From Paragonimus westermani (Eukaryota > Platyhelminthes > Trematoda > Plagiorchiida > Troglotrematidae): a stretch of DNA of 64,000 bases. How positions within the stretch are numbered: position 1 is the first letter of the stretch; every line of letters begins with the position of its first letter. Position numbers and translations under genes: made by a program. Location of the stretch: the NCBI GenBank assembly GCA_008508345.1, contig QNGE01000137.1, positions 347,008 through 411,007 on the forward strand. The letters are read 5' to 3'. A model generated the notes under the pieces. The model was not told the origin of the DNA, searched no databases, and saw only the letters and a list, made by a program, of their open reading frames with translations. Shown here one piece after another: positions 13,631 through 26,310 of this stretch.

Positions 13631-16600
13631 GTAAGAATTAAAAGTTTCTGTGTTGTTTCTAATAGAAACGTCAGTATTTCCATTTTTGGTGCACTTTTGG
13701 AAACAACTAAAATTGAGTAAATGTTTCGCTGGTCCTCAACTGCCCACATCGATCCTTTGTACGTCTCTTGAAATTCACATTCACAGAAGAGACCGTAAGG
13801 GTATGAATAATGTTACAACGAACGGGGAATCTTCCGTACTCTAAACTTTTCACTGAATTCACTCCGGATGCGAACATCTTGAAAACACAGACAGAATCAC
13901 ACACACCTTTCATCATATTGTACTTTCGCTAAGGACTTCCGGTTTGACAAGGAACACACTTTCCAAGTTTTCTACTCAACGGTCTTGTTTTCAACAAAAC
14001 TCTCTGTGAGTAGCTTTGAGCAAAAGATAACCTCTGTGTGCTTGGTGAACGAGTGAAACTTTTTTATAATTATATCGTTTGAGTGTTGAGGAGTTGTTTG
14101 TTTAAGTGGACTTCCTGAGTCTTTCAGAGACCACTTGCAAGAAAAATCATGCAAGTGTGTGTTCAGTCAATCACCTATCCAACGTATGCACAGCTGTCCT
14201 GATTTAGTTTTCCCACTAGGATGTTGCTACGATCGACAAAACAAGGAAGAACCACAAAAATACCGACCGCCCCTAATGGTTGACTATTTCATGACGCTAG
14301 GTGGTAAATGAACGCTTCTTTACAGCTTTGTTCTCAGTTAGATCCCAGAGGTACAGTCAATCTAGGCAAGATTTGAACCGGAAAATCGTTAAGGTAGTGA
14401 CTAGGCTCCTGCGTAACATAGCAGCGATGGTGTGAGAACCGTCCACAGAAACCCAACGGCGGTGTTCACGAGCTCGGTGAGATGGCACTTCCAGTGTATC
14501 ACTTTTGCTATTTCTGCCCAATGAACGAGAATAAGGCAGGGCGTTACTTGTTGTTTTTGAGAGTGACACACTTTATTATCATTCAGCTGGCTCTACACGT
14601 GAAATTGTGTTCGAAAACAAAAGCTTATGGTCACCATCATTTATTGCATCTGTAAATCTTTCCGGAGGTTGTGAAACATTTATACCGGTGAAAGGTGAAT
14701 AACACTTGAAACCAGATTTAAGGAAAGTCTGACAGACTAACAGTTGCAGTAATGCCTTCCTCAGTGGGTATCACTCTGTAAAAAGCCAGTTACCGTTTAT
14801 TGGTTATAATACTATTATCGTATAACCTTTTGCAGTCCTGAAAAGCTGTCATCTCTAAAAACTCTGAAGCTTGTTGAACTTTTATTTTGTGGTCATCGCT
14901 AGCCAACATAATGAGTTCGGAACAGATGACAGCAAGAAGACATGCACTACGAGATGCAGACACTTCTCTTATTCTCATCAATAAATTACGTAAAGCACTC
15001 AGTCATACAGGTTTAGCACATGGCGACAGAACAGTGAATCGAACAAACCTTACGTGATTGCAAACAGGGTGAAACAAACGGTTCCACTGCTACAGCAACC
15101 TTGATTTCGCTCATGTGAATTTCATTCCGTCCGTTGTTTTGTCGCCCTACGATAAAACTATGTAGCTGAATTTTTTTATGTAATCGACTCTTGAGAATAG
15201 ACGGAGTGCTTGGGACTAGCCATGTCCTCTTGCCGTCTTGGTGAACTGACTGATAATTCATATGTGCCGTGGACAAACTTTTGAATATCGCTCACTATCC
15301 AACCTAACCTAGATTTAAACATTTCATTTAAAAACCGCTACTTTTTCCGCCTCAATCAAATGTGCAAGACAGAGAGTGTAATTGAAGTTGAACCAGGGTA
15401 TTTATACAGTGGAGGGGACTCTACGTTTCTCACACAATTAGATAACAGTGTGAACAGGTATCGGTGGCGTCGGTTAACCGGCCTGCATCTGAAATGCAGG
15501 ATTCAAAGGTGTCACCTACAACCTGGTGTTTTCACTTGTCAGCTGGTTTAATATCCACTCACTTTAACTCACCAACTTGTTGTTGGGATTAGTTATTTCG
15601 TGATACCAACCGATTAGACACATTTTAATGAATACTGTTTACTTGTCCAGATAACACTTCACTCGATCCGGTACAATCCTCTCGTGTTCAGTGTGTTGAG
15701 CGCCAAAGACCACAGATGTTATGACTGATTAGAACGTGGAAAGCGTACTAACAAGTCACGATTGTTAACAGAAGCAAGATTAGAAGTGCATGTTGGTAAA
15801 CTATAGATTAGAAGTGATTCAAAATCTAAAGGTACGTTCTCGTGTTACAAGCTGACGGCGCTTCAGTTCATGCTTTAGCTGCCATCTTGTCCTTCTGGAC
15901 CACACTGTCTGTGGGCTGATCCAAAGAGACTTACTGCAAGTACATTTGCAAACAAAACCATCTTTCCTGAAAGAGAGAACACTTCAAGATGAAAAGGCTC
16001 TGACAAATCGCTGAAGCCACATACAGTTTCATCGCTCGTGGTGGAACAGAAATAGTGAACATTTTAAAGATACTTAATACTGTGTGCGCCGTTCTATTTT
16101 CATGTCCAACTGGACGAGGTATGCAGGAAATCGTGTTTAGCTGTGCTGATCAAAATCGCGGTATCACCCGAAAAACGATTAGTGGGGAAATAAAGGATTT
16201 TTGAGAACAACCTAGATGAACAACTGGAAAAAGTAACTGGTAAACTTGAGCCATCTTCATCTGGCTGTCGTGAACCAGGCTTGGATAATCAGTTTTTCGC
16301 AATCTCAACTCGCCGCACACATAGGTACCTGTTCTGACTTGATCATGGCACCGGCGTACGATCACCTGAACCGACCTCTCTTTCCGTATACTGATTAATC
16401 TCATAATATGGTTTTGAAAGACAATCCAATTTGCTCTCTTCTGGCGTGTTCTTGAAGTTTAATCTCGTATACGTGAGCTATGCGGCACGATACCATGGAA
16501 AGTCAGTCTATTACAGTGAGCAGGAATGCTGTCTGCTGGGTGAAGATGGAGATTTCGGGCTGGCCGTTGAAATCAGTCAGCATTGCGAAATAATTCGAAC

Positions 16601-18191
16601 ATCTACACGAGCCTGTACAATTGTGTCCCTAGTTAGTTTGTTTAACTAAACGCACTAGCAGGAGGTCAAGCTACCTCTGCTTCGCTAGACAACCACCAGT
16701 ACGTGAGCGAAAGCGACTGTCAACTTAGGTTTGAACAATACTCGTGCTAACATCCACTAATTCCTCGTGGAATCTCCACAAGCATTCTTCTATCCACCTT
16801 ATCCAGATGAAAGTGTGAATGATACGTTAGTGTACCGAACACAGCAGAACCGTGCAGATAACAGCTCAAGAAGTTCAGTGTACTAGCCGCAGAAGTGTTA
16901 TGTGTAATGAGCAGTGTGAAATCATCGTCCACCTCCACACAAAATTTAAATCATACATTAATCGGAGTACATGGCTATTGAATGTAAATCATCGAGCTCC
17001 TAAGTTGTAATCAATATTTAGTGCCAATTACTCGGTCACCCCATCAAGCGTGCACAAAATACCCTGTTCAAAATTTCTCCGCAATCTGTGACGCTTTTAC
17101 AACACATGTTTAACATGGTCTCAGTTTCTCTGCGTTTCAGTGGCAAGGATGACAAGGCAGAAGTTGGAAGTCTTTGACATTTGATGTGGACGAATGGGTC
17201 GGAATTGTATCTAAAAGTCGCATTAGATGCCGCTGAGGAAAATAGGGTCACTAACACCGAGTTTAAAGAAAAAATTAGTTTTGACCGCCGTTGACTAGAA
17301 CAAGCTGGTATCAGAGAAAACAAGCTTCGTCCACCACGCCAAACTGGATACCCTTACAAATCTGTGTTTACGTACGCTGCGATTGTGTCTAGACCAATTG
17401 GAGAATCGAAGAGTGCACTCATTATTGTAAATGTCGTGACGGAGAGGCAGGGAGAAACAATATAGTGGATCAATTGTTGCTGAGGAAGTATTGAAATTCG
17501 TTTTACTTCGTGTTACTAGAGAACTCCGTCTGCATAGGTCAAGTAGTCTTACAGTCGAAATTCGGCTGATATACCCTTCACAGAATGCTTCCACGTCCCA
17601 AGCATTTGACCACGTATGAAACAGTCATTCCTTGAGTACAAAATGTGCCAACCATATCAGTCTGTCTCGCCATTGCAGGCAGGTTCGTCAACTGAAGGGT
17701 TATAAATATTATCCTACCTTCTCTTTCATACCTTTGAGTTTTGATTTCGGTCGCGTGTGCTTCTTACGATCATGTACATCAAAATGTCAAGCCCTAAAAC
17801 CATTATGAGTCATGGACTATTACACCTGTCTTCGAAAATTGATTCGGCCTGTCATTGCACTTTTAATCTTCAGAATGACGCAGTCAGTCAAAAACGTGTA
17901 CAGTCGACCAGCTCTGTAACTGTATTAAACATTCGTGTGCTTTTGTTCAGACCTTTGAATCGCAGATTTCACCTCTCACGTCTCCATTAGATACACCGCA
18001 ACCATCACTCACACCATGGTACTTTTTGTGATGATACTGTCACCCCTATTTAAACTAACTGTATATTTGTGTTGTCAGAACACATCAGAATTGAATATCT
18101 TCGTTCCTTCCTAGATCTAAACTACAATCCAACCAACTTCAAACTGACCGCACCAATCAGCGAGCCACTGATTCAAAATTAGAGATCCAAA
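13631..18191. other. Gene-free stretch
   Basis: I found no supported gene, RNA or repeat here. Open frames are under 100 codons and overlap on both strands. Confidence 0.5.
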
Positions 18192-18566
18192 CGTATTTGT
18201 ACTCCGGACACTCTGAAGACAGAACAGGAGTTGTTGAGGCGAACTTTACTAACAAATGGATACCCCGACAAATTCATTGATGCACACAATACGGTGAAGA
18301 AGAGCTCTGAGCCTGTACTGACGGTTCAAAAGAAGGATGTTTGCCTATTCTTGCCATTCAAGGGTGATCATCTATCCAATGACATAAAGCACAAATTAAA
18401 ATCAGCCCTAGCTCGAACGTATGCGGCTGCGCAGTTGCGCTTATTTCATACCACTAGTGGACCAGTTCTCCGAAAACGCAAAAGTAGTTTGTCAAACTGT
18501 TCTGNNNNNNNNNACCCCCTTGGAAAAATCCCTGCGTCTACAGAGAACACAAGTACAAAAACATGA
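18192..18566 (+). pseudogene. Penelope-like (GIY-YIG) retroelement fragment, RT-to-endonuclease linker
   Basis: The plus-strand frame, open from about 18192 and interrupted by the N gap at 18505-18513, encodes a stretch I recognise from Penelope-like or related RT/GIY-YIG retroelements. It contains an LLTNGYPDKFID motif, about 35 residues of linker, then LPFKGDHLSNDIKHKLKSAL and ARTYAAAQLRL. In that family this block lies between the RT thumb and the GIY-YIG domain. Neither the RT catalytic motifs upstream nor an IYK/YIG endonuclease block downstream of the gap can be read, so only a small fragment survives. It differs in sequence from the larger element at 25878, so it represents another lineage. 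The match is from memory of the family, not a search. Confidence 0.65.
18505..18513. other. Assembly gap, 9 N
   Basis: Nine undetermined bases interrupt the Penelope-like fragment. The sequence directly after the gap no longer resembles that family, so the join may not be contiguous. Confidence 0.99.
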
Positions 18567-21500
18567 ATAAATCCAAACACATGAACGGGTGTGTGCTCAT
18601 AAAATGGTAGACAACTCAAATATAGAAGAGCAGAAGAGAAGGTTGACGCACCGTGATTTTGCTGGGCCAGTTGGATATTAATTGATTCAGCTTTACTTGT
18701 TTAGAGATAACCATACAACCCAAAAGTGCTTAGGGAAACCCCACGAGCTATCGAAGTCATGTTTTAATTGATGAAAAAAACAACGACAAAATACAGTGCC
18801 AACAGTGAGAAAATGAAGGTGAGCTGCGTTTTGTTATATATACATATCGTTTTTACCCAAGCAGCTTTCCGCAGGCTGAGTATGCCGATGGTTTGTGTGA
18901 CATTCAAGAGTGCTGCCTCATTTGCAAACTACATAGGAACTTCAGGTAAACCATTTCGCAATAGCAGTAAGCCAATATCTCCAATAACAGCAGGCGACAC
19001 GTGCCTGTAATGCGGATTTAAGCACAGATCCTGCACACTAAACACAGGTACCGCTGCACAAGTCGGAGGATGGCTGATCTCATTAATATTTATGTTTCTT
19101 TAGAACCCATCAACTTTTCAAATTCAATTATTTTAAATCAGTATAGAGATATATTCATCAAAACTTTTGAATCGACTAACTAGCGCTGAAAAACCAGTTG
19201 CGAATGCACTGAAAACCTCCTTTGGAACGTCTTTCAGGAATAGACCTGTAAGGGGAAATTTCACCAGTTCAGCTGTGAACATCTGTCTACCGCTTCAGCA
19301 TGCATATGAAGAAAGATCTGAGGAGTGCTGTTCTCAAAGTGCACTAATTCTGTCTCACGGCAACCTTTAACACAACGGTGAGGCGGTATTATCCGACATC
19401 TTCCTGCGCTTGCTGTGCAAGTATGCCACGGCGGTTTTGAATCGGGCCATTCCAATATCTGTTCCGCTCTAGAGAGGTGTTACGTATGTGTGAAGTTGGA
19501 AGCATTTATGGAGACATTGTTTCTTTAAAAGGAGAATTCCGTATGCAGGTGTGATAGGGTAAACTAGAACGAAATCCATCCATTCCATTGACATTAGAGC
19601 GCTAAATTTGTCTCCTATTCACTACATACTGTCCACTCAAGGCCGTAGCTGCAAATGCTACCAAAACCATAAATGACTGTCTATCAGTGAATTTTCTGTT
19701 TAAGCGTGTTTCAGCCTTATGAGATCGTGGTGGTGCGATCTCTTTGCCTGAGGTTCATTGTGATTAAATTTCCGCTAGTCATTGATTGCCACAATTTTCC
19801 TCTGGGATGTGCACAACAGGCTAGACTCCGCCCACTTTGCTGAATGTGTCATACTACTCGCCAGTAATGTATTTACGATGTTCGATCGATGCGCTGGAAG
19901 AGGTTACTACTGGCTGTATAAGATAACACAACTGAGACAGTTCCGAAATATCAGCTGGACAAAAGCTACGCTGTGAAATGGTCGGACAATGAGGTGCTAT
20001 TATGAAATTTGGAGGTTTCAGGCGTGACTATGCAGTACAGCTAAGTGGATATATTTCGGCTTAGATATATACAGTTTACGTTGCTGGATCTAACCTAGCC
20101 GAAATCTGAGGTTTTTGTGGGTGGTTTATCTCATAATTAGCGATTTCGCTATGCTGCTTATCATTAACGAAGCTTTGTCTGGTCATTCTTGAGCGGAAAT
20201 AATCCTACCATTCCTTGACAACTGGGGGCAGCAATCAGCCTCAGCTGAAAGGTTTCTGTTGAAACGCATAGAACGAACCTGTTTTTATTGTCGAAGAATA
20301 TTGTTGTATTATACGCTAGACGGTGTAGTTTGTTTTATTCTTTTGAAGTTGTTGATCGTCCTCTTTTACTGGTTTTCTTTCACGAAAATGGTATCTTGGG
20401 AAACAGCGGACTGTAGGTTCAACTTTCAGAGTTGTCTGCCCATACCTGGTTTTCTAAGAGTTACGTTCTAGGTTATTCAATATTTCGGTTACTGCTATTT
20501 ATAAATAATCCGGTTTGATTGTTTGTTTGTCTGAAATAATCGTGGCCATACATCCATCCCCTGTCAACAGCCAACCAGAGCAAGTTTAACGTGTTCCCCT
20601 ATGTGTACTCTTCAAGTAACTTTGACTGGTAAGGTTGCCTCTTTCTCAAGGTATTGACGTGAAACGGAAGCAGTGTGTATTGTGTCTGTGAGGTCAGATT
20701 TGAGTTGTTATGTAGATGAAGTTATTTTGTGCCGCTTGTCTTAGTAACGCATTTGCTTTTTTAAAAAATTAACGACCCTCAGTTTTGTGAGGTTTAGTAG
20801 TTCCAGTTTGCTGGATCTTAAACCACGCTTTGTATAGTTTGAGTTTTTACTTCCCTGATACACTGCTGGTGCATGTTTGGTTCCAACTGTTTGTGAACAC
20901 AGGTGGTCACTAGCGCGACGCACCAATTCAGGGGACAACAGCATAGCCCATATCTCCTCCACAAATGACTGCGCATTAGGTTTATGTATCCCCAGTTGGT
21001 TGGGGTCAGACACGCCGAGAACCTTAACCCGAAGTGAATTAAGTTGTCACGTGGTAGTGCATTATTTGCACAACTGCGAAAACTTATTGTTAAGCAACCT
21101 CACCTCATTCCCGTGGGTGTAACCACGTAGCAAAAGCCCTGCTGTGGCATTTAAAGACACGGCTTGCTATCGGTTGAAATGTCACTGCCGAGCTAACCTT
21201 CGGGGAGCGACGTTAAGGTCTTTCATAGATAGCTGCTTATCTTTGAAACTTTTTGTTAAAATTCACTAATGGATATCTACAAATCAAAGGATGTACGCCG
21301 GTCGACACCTTCCCACTGACGGTTAATTTGATGGAAACCAAATAACGGAAATTCACTTGTTTCAACTAACGCCAACAGTAAGGTTACATTGGGACACCTA
21401 AATATTTGACGTTTCTATGTTTGGTTTGTCGGTTAATGATGAGCATTTGTGATTTCCGCTTCCGACAATTTGTTGGTTTATGAGCTCCATTACGTGTGGT

Positions 21501-22844
21501 TTCAGTTAATCAAAGCACCTCTAATTCAACCATCCTGAGTCTGGAACGATGTAAACGGCACAGTTTGATGATAACCTCTTCGGTAGCTTTAACGGTCTCG
21601 TTGTGCAGTAAAAGTCAGAAAGTGGTACGGTCGTCGAATGACTACATTACAAAGTAGCACAGTGACAGAGGAAAGTTATGCGTGTGCTGTCACATCGTCT
21701 GATTTTCACCGAACAAGTACTAATAATCTGAAATTTCTCGAGCCGTATGGATCAAAATGTTTGTTGCAATACTGTTTCAGTTGACAGTGCACCATATTGG
21801 TTCGCGCCTACTTTGTAAGTAAGTGCGAACCTTTAATATTTTTGAAGCGTTTGCAATGATCCAGCTTCTCAAAAGCCTGGGCATCAACAGATAAATCTGT
21901 CAAGGAACTGAACAGAGCGTAATGCCGTGAACCGTGGTTCTATGTATCAGCCCAGAAAACGTTTGAATTCCGCCTGGAATGGCACATCTTGTGTGTGCGA
22001 CGGTGTTCATTTATGTGCGGTGTGTATGCGCACACGCGCGTTCTGATTCTGTTTGATCCCGTTGTCGGTGGTCTGGTTCAGAAACATCTCTAGAGAGATA
22101 ACGGAATCGATTGCAGCTTGAACTCGGTTTTTCGTTATCTTTCCGTCTGGAATCGAAGAGAACAAGTGATTCAGGAGCCCACTTAATCAGTAATGTTGCT
22201 TATTACGCTCACAGCGGCTGAACACTGGTGGTAACGCGTGCCTGAACAGAACAACGTTCTACTTCCCCTTAAAATCAGGACACCACAAACGTTTGGTTGG
22301 GTGTTTTCCTGGACAGTTGTTACCCCGAACTCACGTACATTTGGAAAGCCACACACACATAATGTTGCGTGTACAAAACAAGCACAGTGATGGTTTAGTT
22401 CTTATCAAGTGATGAGAAAAACGTTTCCAAACAACTCTTAACATACAGTGGAACTTGCTAATGAATTACTGTGAAACTGCCGACAGCAAAAAAACAACAG
22501 CTAATGCGAATTGTTTAGTACGATATAATTATGATGACCAGCTGCAACGGGACTACTGGTGCCCCATTCATAATACGATTATGGTCAAACTCAACCAATC
22601 AAAATAAAGTTGTGTGCGTTAACCCATGAGGGAAGAGTCCAGCTAAAATGAACGATAACACGGCGCTTGTAAGTCAACATTCCGTACGGTTTTGATGTCC
22701 CCGTCCCCTTGGTTTTATTTAACTGTCATCTAACTCAGACAAATAAAACGATAGCATTCTCGGCAATGGAAATGTTGAACTAACATCCTCTGATGTTCCC
22801 AACCACAGAACATTTCATCGTGAGAGCATGGATTAGGTATTATC

Positions 22845-22870
22845 GGTAGGTAAGTAGGTAGGTAGGTAGA
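22845..22870. repeat. (GTAG)n microsatellite
   Basis: About six tetranucleotide units, with one GTAA variant. Confidence 0.9.
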
Positions 22871-23545
22871 AGTGTCATTGTAGGAAAAACAATCTGTGGT
22901 GTTGCTTAGCTTCGGCTGGACTAAAACCAGAAGGAAAACGGCATATCCGATCGTTGCAAGTACCCTATCTATATAACCATGAGCTCATAAATCACATATT
23001 TGAACTTACCTCATCCCGTTCGATTGTTTTTATGAAGTCAACCAAACGACCCACACGTTTGTCTGCCTCAGTACGATTTCTCAAGCTGTACACGCTGGAA
23101 TTCACTAAAACCACTGGCGAGTGTTGTCGTAATTGGACATACTGTTCGTGCCGTAGGTTACAGATTAAGCAAAGTCTATGGTTGTAAGATCACGTCTCTT
23201 CCCACGAATATGCATCTTTCCCACTAGTCACAGCCAGTAGTTCATCAGGTTAAACTCAACCATCTTGATCAAACTTTTGGTCGAAGTCTCGTTTGCTGGT
23301 AATGAGCAGTGGATTTTCCTTCTTACAATTCGAATTTCACTCATATATTGGAGTCGTCTTCTGCGTCGTGTTTAAGTCAGATACAAGTCAACCGGTACTA
23401 AATGTAGGAGAAATTTGCAGCAATCTTTTCGTATCATGATGGTTTTACCCAGGTTCTCATCTCATAACCGGTATAATTTGCACCTCATCTGTGTGAACTG
23501 TGATGTCTTCAGTCGAAGGAAACGTGTTAAATTATGAGCCAATTC

Positions 23546-23572
23546 AAATTTAATTTAATTTAATTTAATTTA
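23546..23572. repeat. (AATTT)n microsatellite
   Basis: Five pentanucleotide units in an AT-rich context. Confidence 0.9.
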
Positions 23573-25863
23573 GTAGCAAGTGTGAGATTATTATGTATCG
23601 TGTTCGGGCAATTTTTTAACTGACTTGAGCAATCCGACCTTACACCATCATTGCAGTGAACTGACTGAACAACAATGTTCGGTTAAACCACTCTGAAATA
23701 ACGTGTTAATTTGCATTAAATAAACAACCTGCCCAACCAAATGCACAGTTCACATAGGCCTTTGAAGTAACTGAGCTTTTGGTGGTTCCTTCCCTGTACA
23801 CCCAAAAATAGCGGCAGGTGAACTGTTTACTGGAGAACGTGTGTTAATGTACTTCGTCGATCAGCTTAATTCCGTCGAAAAATTATATTCACGATCTTCC
23901 GTGTTTTTGGCATGGCAAGCGGCGCTTCTGGCATTAGCACAGTACTAAAATATCTACGATTATTATGTATTACTTGTATGTATGTCGCTGCTAAAACTTT
24001 CAGTCGAAACTCAGTGAATGTAGAGTAAGTAGGGGCAGGTGTGATGCGTCTGACATAAAGCGTGTAGGAACCGTGGTGAGTTATTTCACCATAGATTTTC
24101 TCATTTCATACCTTTCTTTGATTACAGCGACTTACCTGAAGGAATGTGTCCAACGAAACACAATTCAGGTGAAGATGAGCACATTGAGTTTCAGAAGTAT
24201 TAAGCAGTAATTTAAGTACTTCTAAATTCATTCGCGACTTTAAAATGTGCAATAGTGACTGCCTGAAAGAACTAAAAACAAGCTTGATTTGAAGAACATT
24301 ACTGGCCAACGACCACTCACGGGACTCCATTGTAGTCGAACTAACATGCGAAGACGAATAAGCCTGCAGTGCAAGTATTAACCATGAGTAAGGTATTTGT
24401 TAAATTACCATTCAAAATTGATCGAGTATACGTGATCAAACATCAAAACCTACATATCTACACTTGCAACCAGCCACTAAATCTCGTGTGTATTTAGTAT
24501 GATCGCAGTAAGCAGTGTAGTCAGTAATTCTACCGTCGGTGGCAAATGCTACTTCATCAGTAGCTTCAGTCATTTGTACACATACTGAACAAACTGAAGC
24601 TTTTAATAGCATATGACTGAAAACTTTAAGATCACCCAAGTGATCCACTGACACAATTAAATGGACAGAAGAAACAGGTGACGAGCTACTTGGCATTATC
24701 GGTTAGCCACCAAGTTCAGTCAACAGAAGGTCATGTATTCCAAGGAAGTTCGTCCGTGATGTCTGATGACACCCTATTCGTATTCCAAGAGTCCGCATCC
24801 AAATTTCATTGACATAAAACAAGTGTCACTTTCAGAATTGATTAATCGAGTTTAGTGGACTGATAATCTCTGTCGATTCTCGCAAGTCTTGTATACTCAA
24901 CAAGCTCATGTGTTGTGGTAGTTGATGGATTAAAAATGATTGTCAGTTTTTTCCCCAGCTTGTACTTTTGCTCTTAAAACGTGCTAAATAAATGAGCATG
25001 GTTCGGATAGTTCTGTAGGTATGCAGGCATTTTATAGCTGTTACGGTAGAGTGTTCCTCCGTATACACCAGAAACATTGGAACATGGTCTTATTAAACAC
25101 CTTAGTTTTGAAAAGCCCTCCGGTTGACCTATGCTGAAAAGGTACTCTAGCTGTCATGTTGAACAAAGTCTATGTCGACTGCAAATGGTAGTCAGTTCGT
25201 CACTGTCAGAGTGCTCGAATACCATTACTAGTGTGCAATGGCCCTCTTGGCAAAGATTAGCAAATGAATTTGAACAAATTGACGTGCAATGAAGCATTGC
25301 CTCAGCCCTCGAGTATTATCGTTCAACAATTGCTAGCAACGATTGTTCATTCGCATCTTGTGATTGAAAATCACTCAGAAACAGCTATATTTTTATGATG
25401 CTGTAAAATTCACCGTTGGCCTTGGCACAGATTCTGTCAGGCAGAACAGACAAAATACTATTTTCTTTCGGTGAATGAAAAAAGAACGTCCACCTTTCTC
25501 TATACGATTTGGTAATATGCTAAATAATTTGGAGTAAAAGATCTCCAGAATAAGCAGAACTTATTTTAAAGGTTCAAAGTGAACCTATAAAAGTGAATTG
25601 ATTTGCACAAACAAAGAAATATTTTAACACGACTGCAGGTTTTTACAAATCATTTTGCATGACAACTAGGATAATGTTTTTTTCTGTAGGTCAAATAAAT
25701 TTTTTTTACTGTTCATATCACATTTTTGTGGTTCGAAAACGAGCAAGGGATGTGATTCAGCGTGAAAGCGTGTAGCAGTGCCTTTACAGTGAAATTGGCT
25801 CCACGAGACTGAACTGTAACATTGATCGTATTTACTTGAGTCCGTACAGTCAAGCACGTAATT

Positions 25864-25877
25864 AAAAGTACGGAATT
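25864..25877. repeat. Target-site duplication, left copy
   Basis: AAAAGTACGGAATT is repeated exactly at 28256-28269 and brackets the Penelope-like element. A perfect 14-bp direct repeat at both edges points to a fairly recent insertion. Confidence 0.8.
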
Positions 25878-25928
25878 CTGATGGTTGGGAACAGCGGTGG
25901 TGCTGTTGTTTGTAGCTCGGGTTGATGG

Positions 25929-26034
25929 TTTTGGTATTAATATATGTTCGCCGAGCTTGGCATTTAGGTTGCAAACGTTTCATCACTAAGCGAGGTGACA
26001 TCATCAGTGCGTGAGCATTTCAGCGTACAATTTT
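25929..26034 (-). repeat. PLE inverted terminal arm, left
   Basis: This is the reverse complement of 28157-28259 with about nine differences, including a 2-base indel. It carries a hammerhead motif on the minus strand. Confidence 0.92.
25971..26010 (-). ncRNA. Hammerhead ribozyme motif, left PLE arm
   Basis: Read on the minus strand from 26010 to 25971: stem I strand GCA, core CTGATGA (26007-26001), stem II GTCACC/AGTGAT around a 6-nt loop (the terminal C/A pair is lost), then GAAA (25981-25978), a minimal palindromic stem III (ACGT), and the closing TGC of stem I (25973-25971). Penelope-associated hammerheads with a very short, palindromic stem III that act as dimers are known, and this layout matches them. 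It is antisense to the RT frame. Activity is inferred, not shown. Confidence 0.72.
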
Positions 26035-26082
26035 GAATGTGGCGAATAAGAAGAGAATAGCCCTTGAAGAAAATCTCTCGAG

Positions 26083-26310
26083 ACTTTCGAAAAAGTATGC
26101 CAACTCAGAAACCTATCAAACCATCCGCTATCCAACGACGAGCAAGGTGTACTTGTAAAAGGACTCAATTTTAACACGAAAGATGCACCAAACGGAGAAT
26201 ACTTAGCAAACTTGGAACACAATGAAATCTAACGTCTTGCCGCAAGAGACACAACACCAAACCCGACAAACTATCGTGCCAGTATTGACCCGCAATAAGC
26301 CGACCAATAA
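26083..26310 (+). pseudogene. PLE N-terminal coding region, broken by in-frame TAA codons
   Basis: In the same frame as the RT, residues around 26116-26180 read LSNDEQGVLVKGLNFNTK. That is the conserved 'LS..E...L.kGLnF' signature before the RT fingers of Penelope-like elements. TAA codons at 26230, 26296 and 26308 interrupt the frame before the DDIIILLADKGR segment. TAA and TGA at 26047 and 26065 close it upstream. Because frame is kept across all three stops, point mutation rather than indels explains the damage. Stop-codon reassignment is less likely, because the rest of the window's frames end normally at TAA. Confidence 0.75.

Larger units (their letters stand above)
18571..25863. other. 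Gene-free stretch with two microsatellites
   Basis: No recognisable gene. It holds a GTAG microsatellite, an AATTT microsatellite, and a short alternating purine-pyrimidine tract around 22020-22043 (GTGTATGCGCACACGCGCG). A 90-codon frame at 20741-21013 (minus) has no domain I can name. Confidence 0.5.

Noticed and set aside
25666..26004. 112-codon minus-strand frame at the left PLE arm
   Set aside because: It reads through the terminal arm and hammerhead motif into flanking DNA. It is a shadow of the terminal repeat, not a gene.
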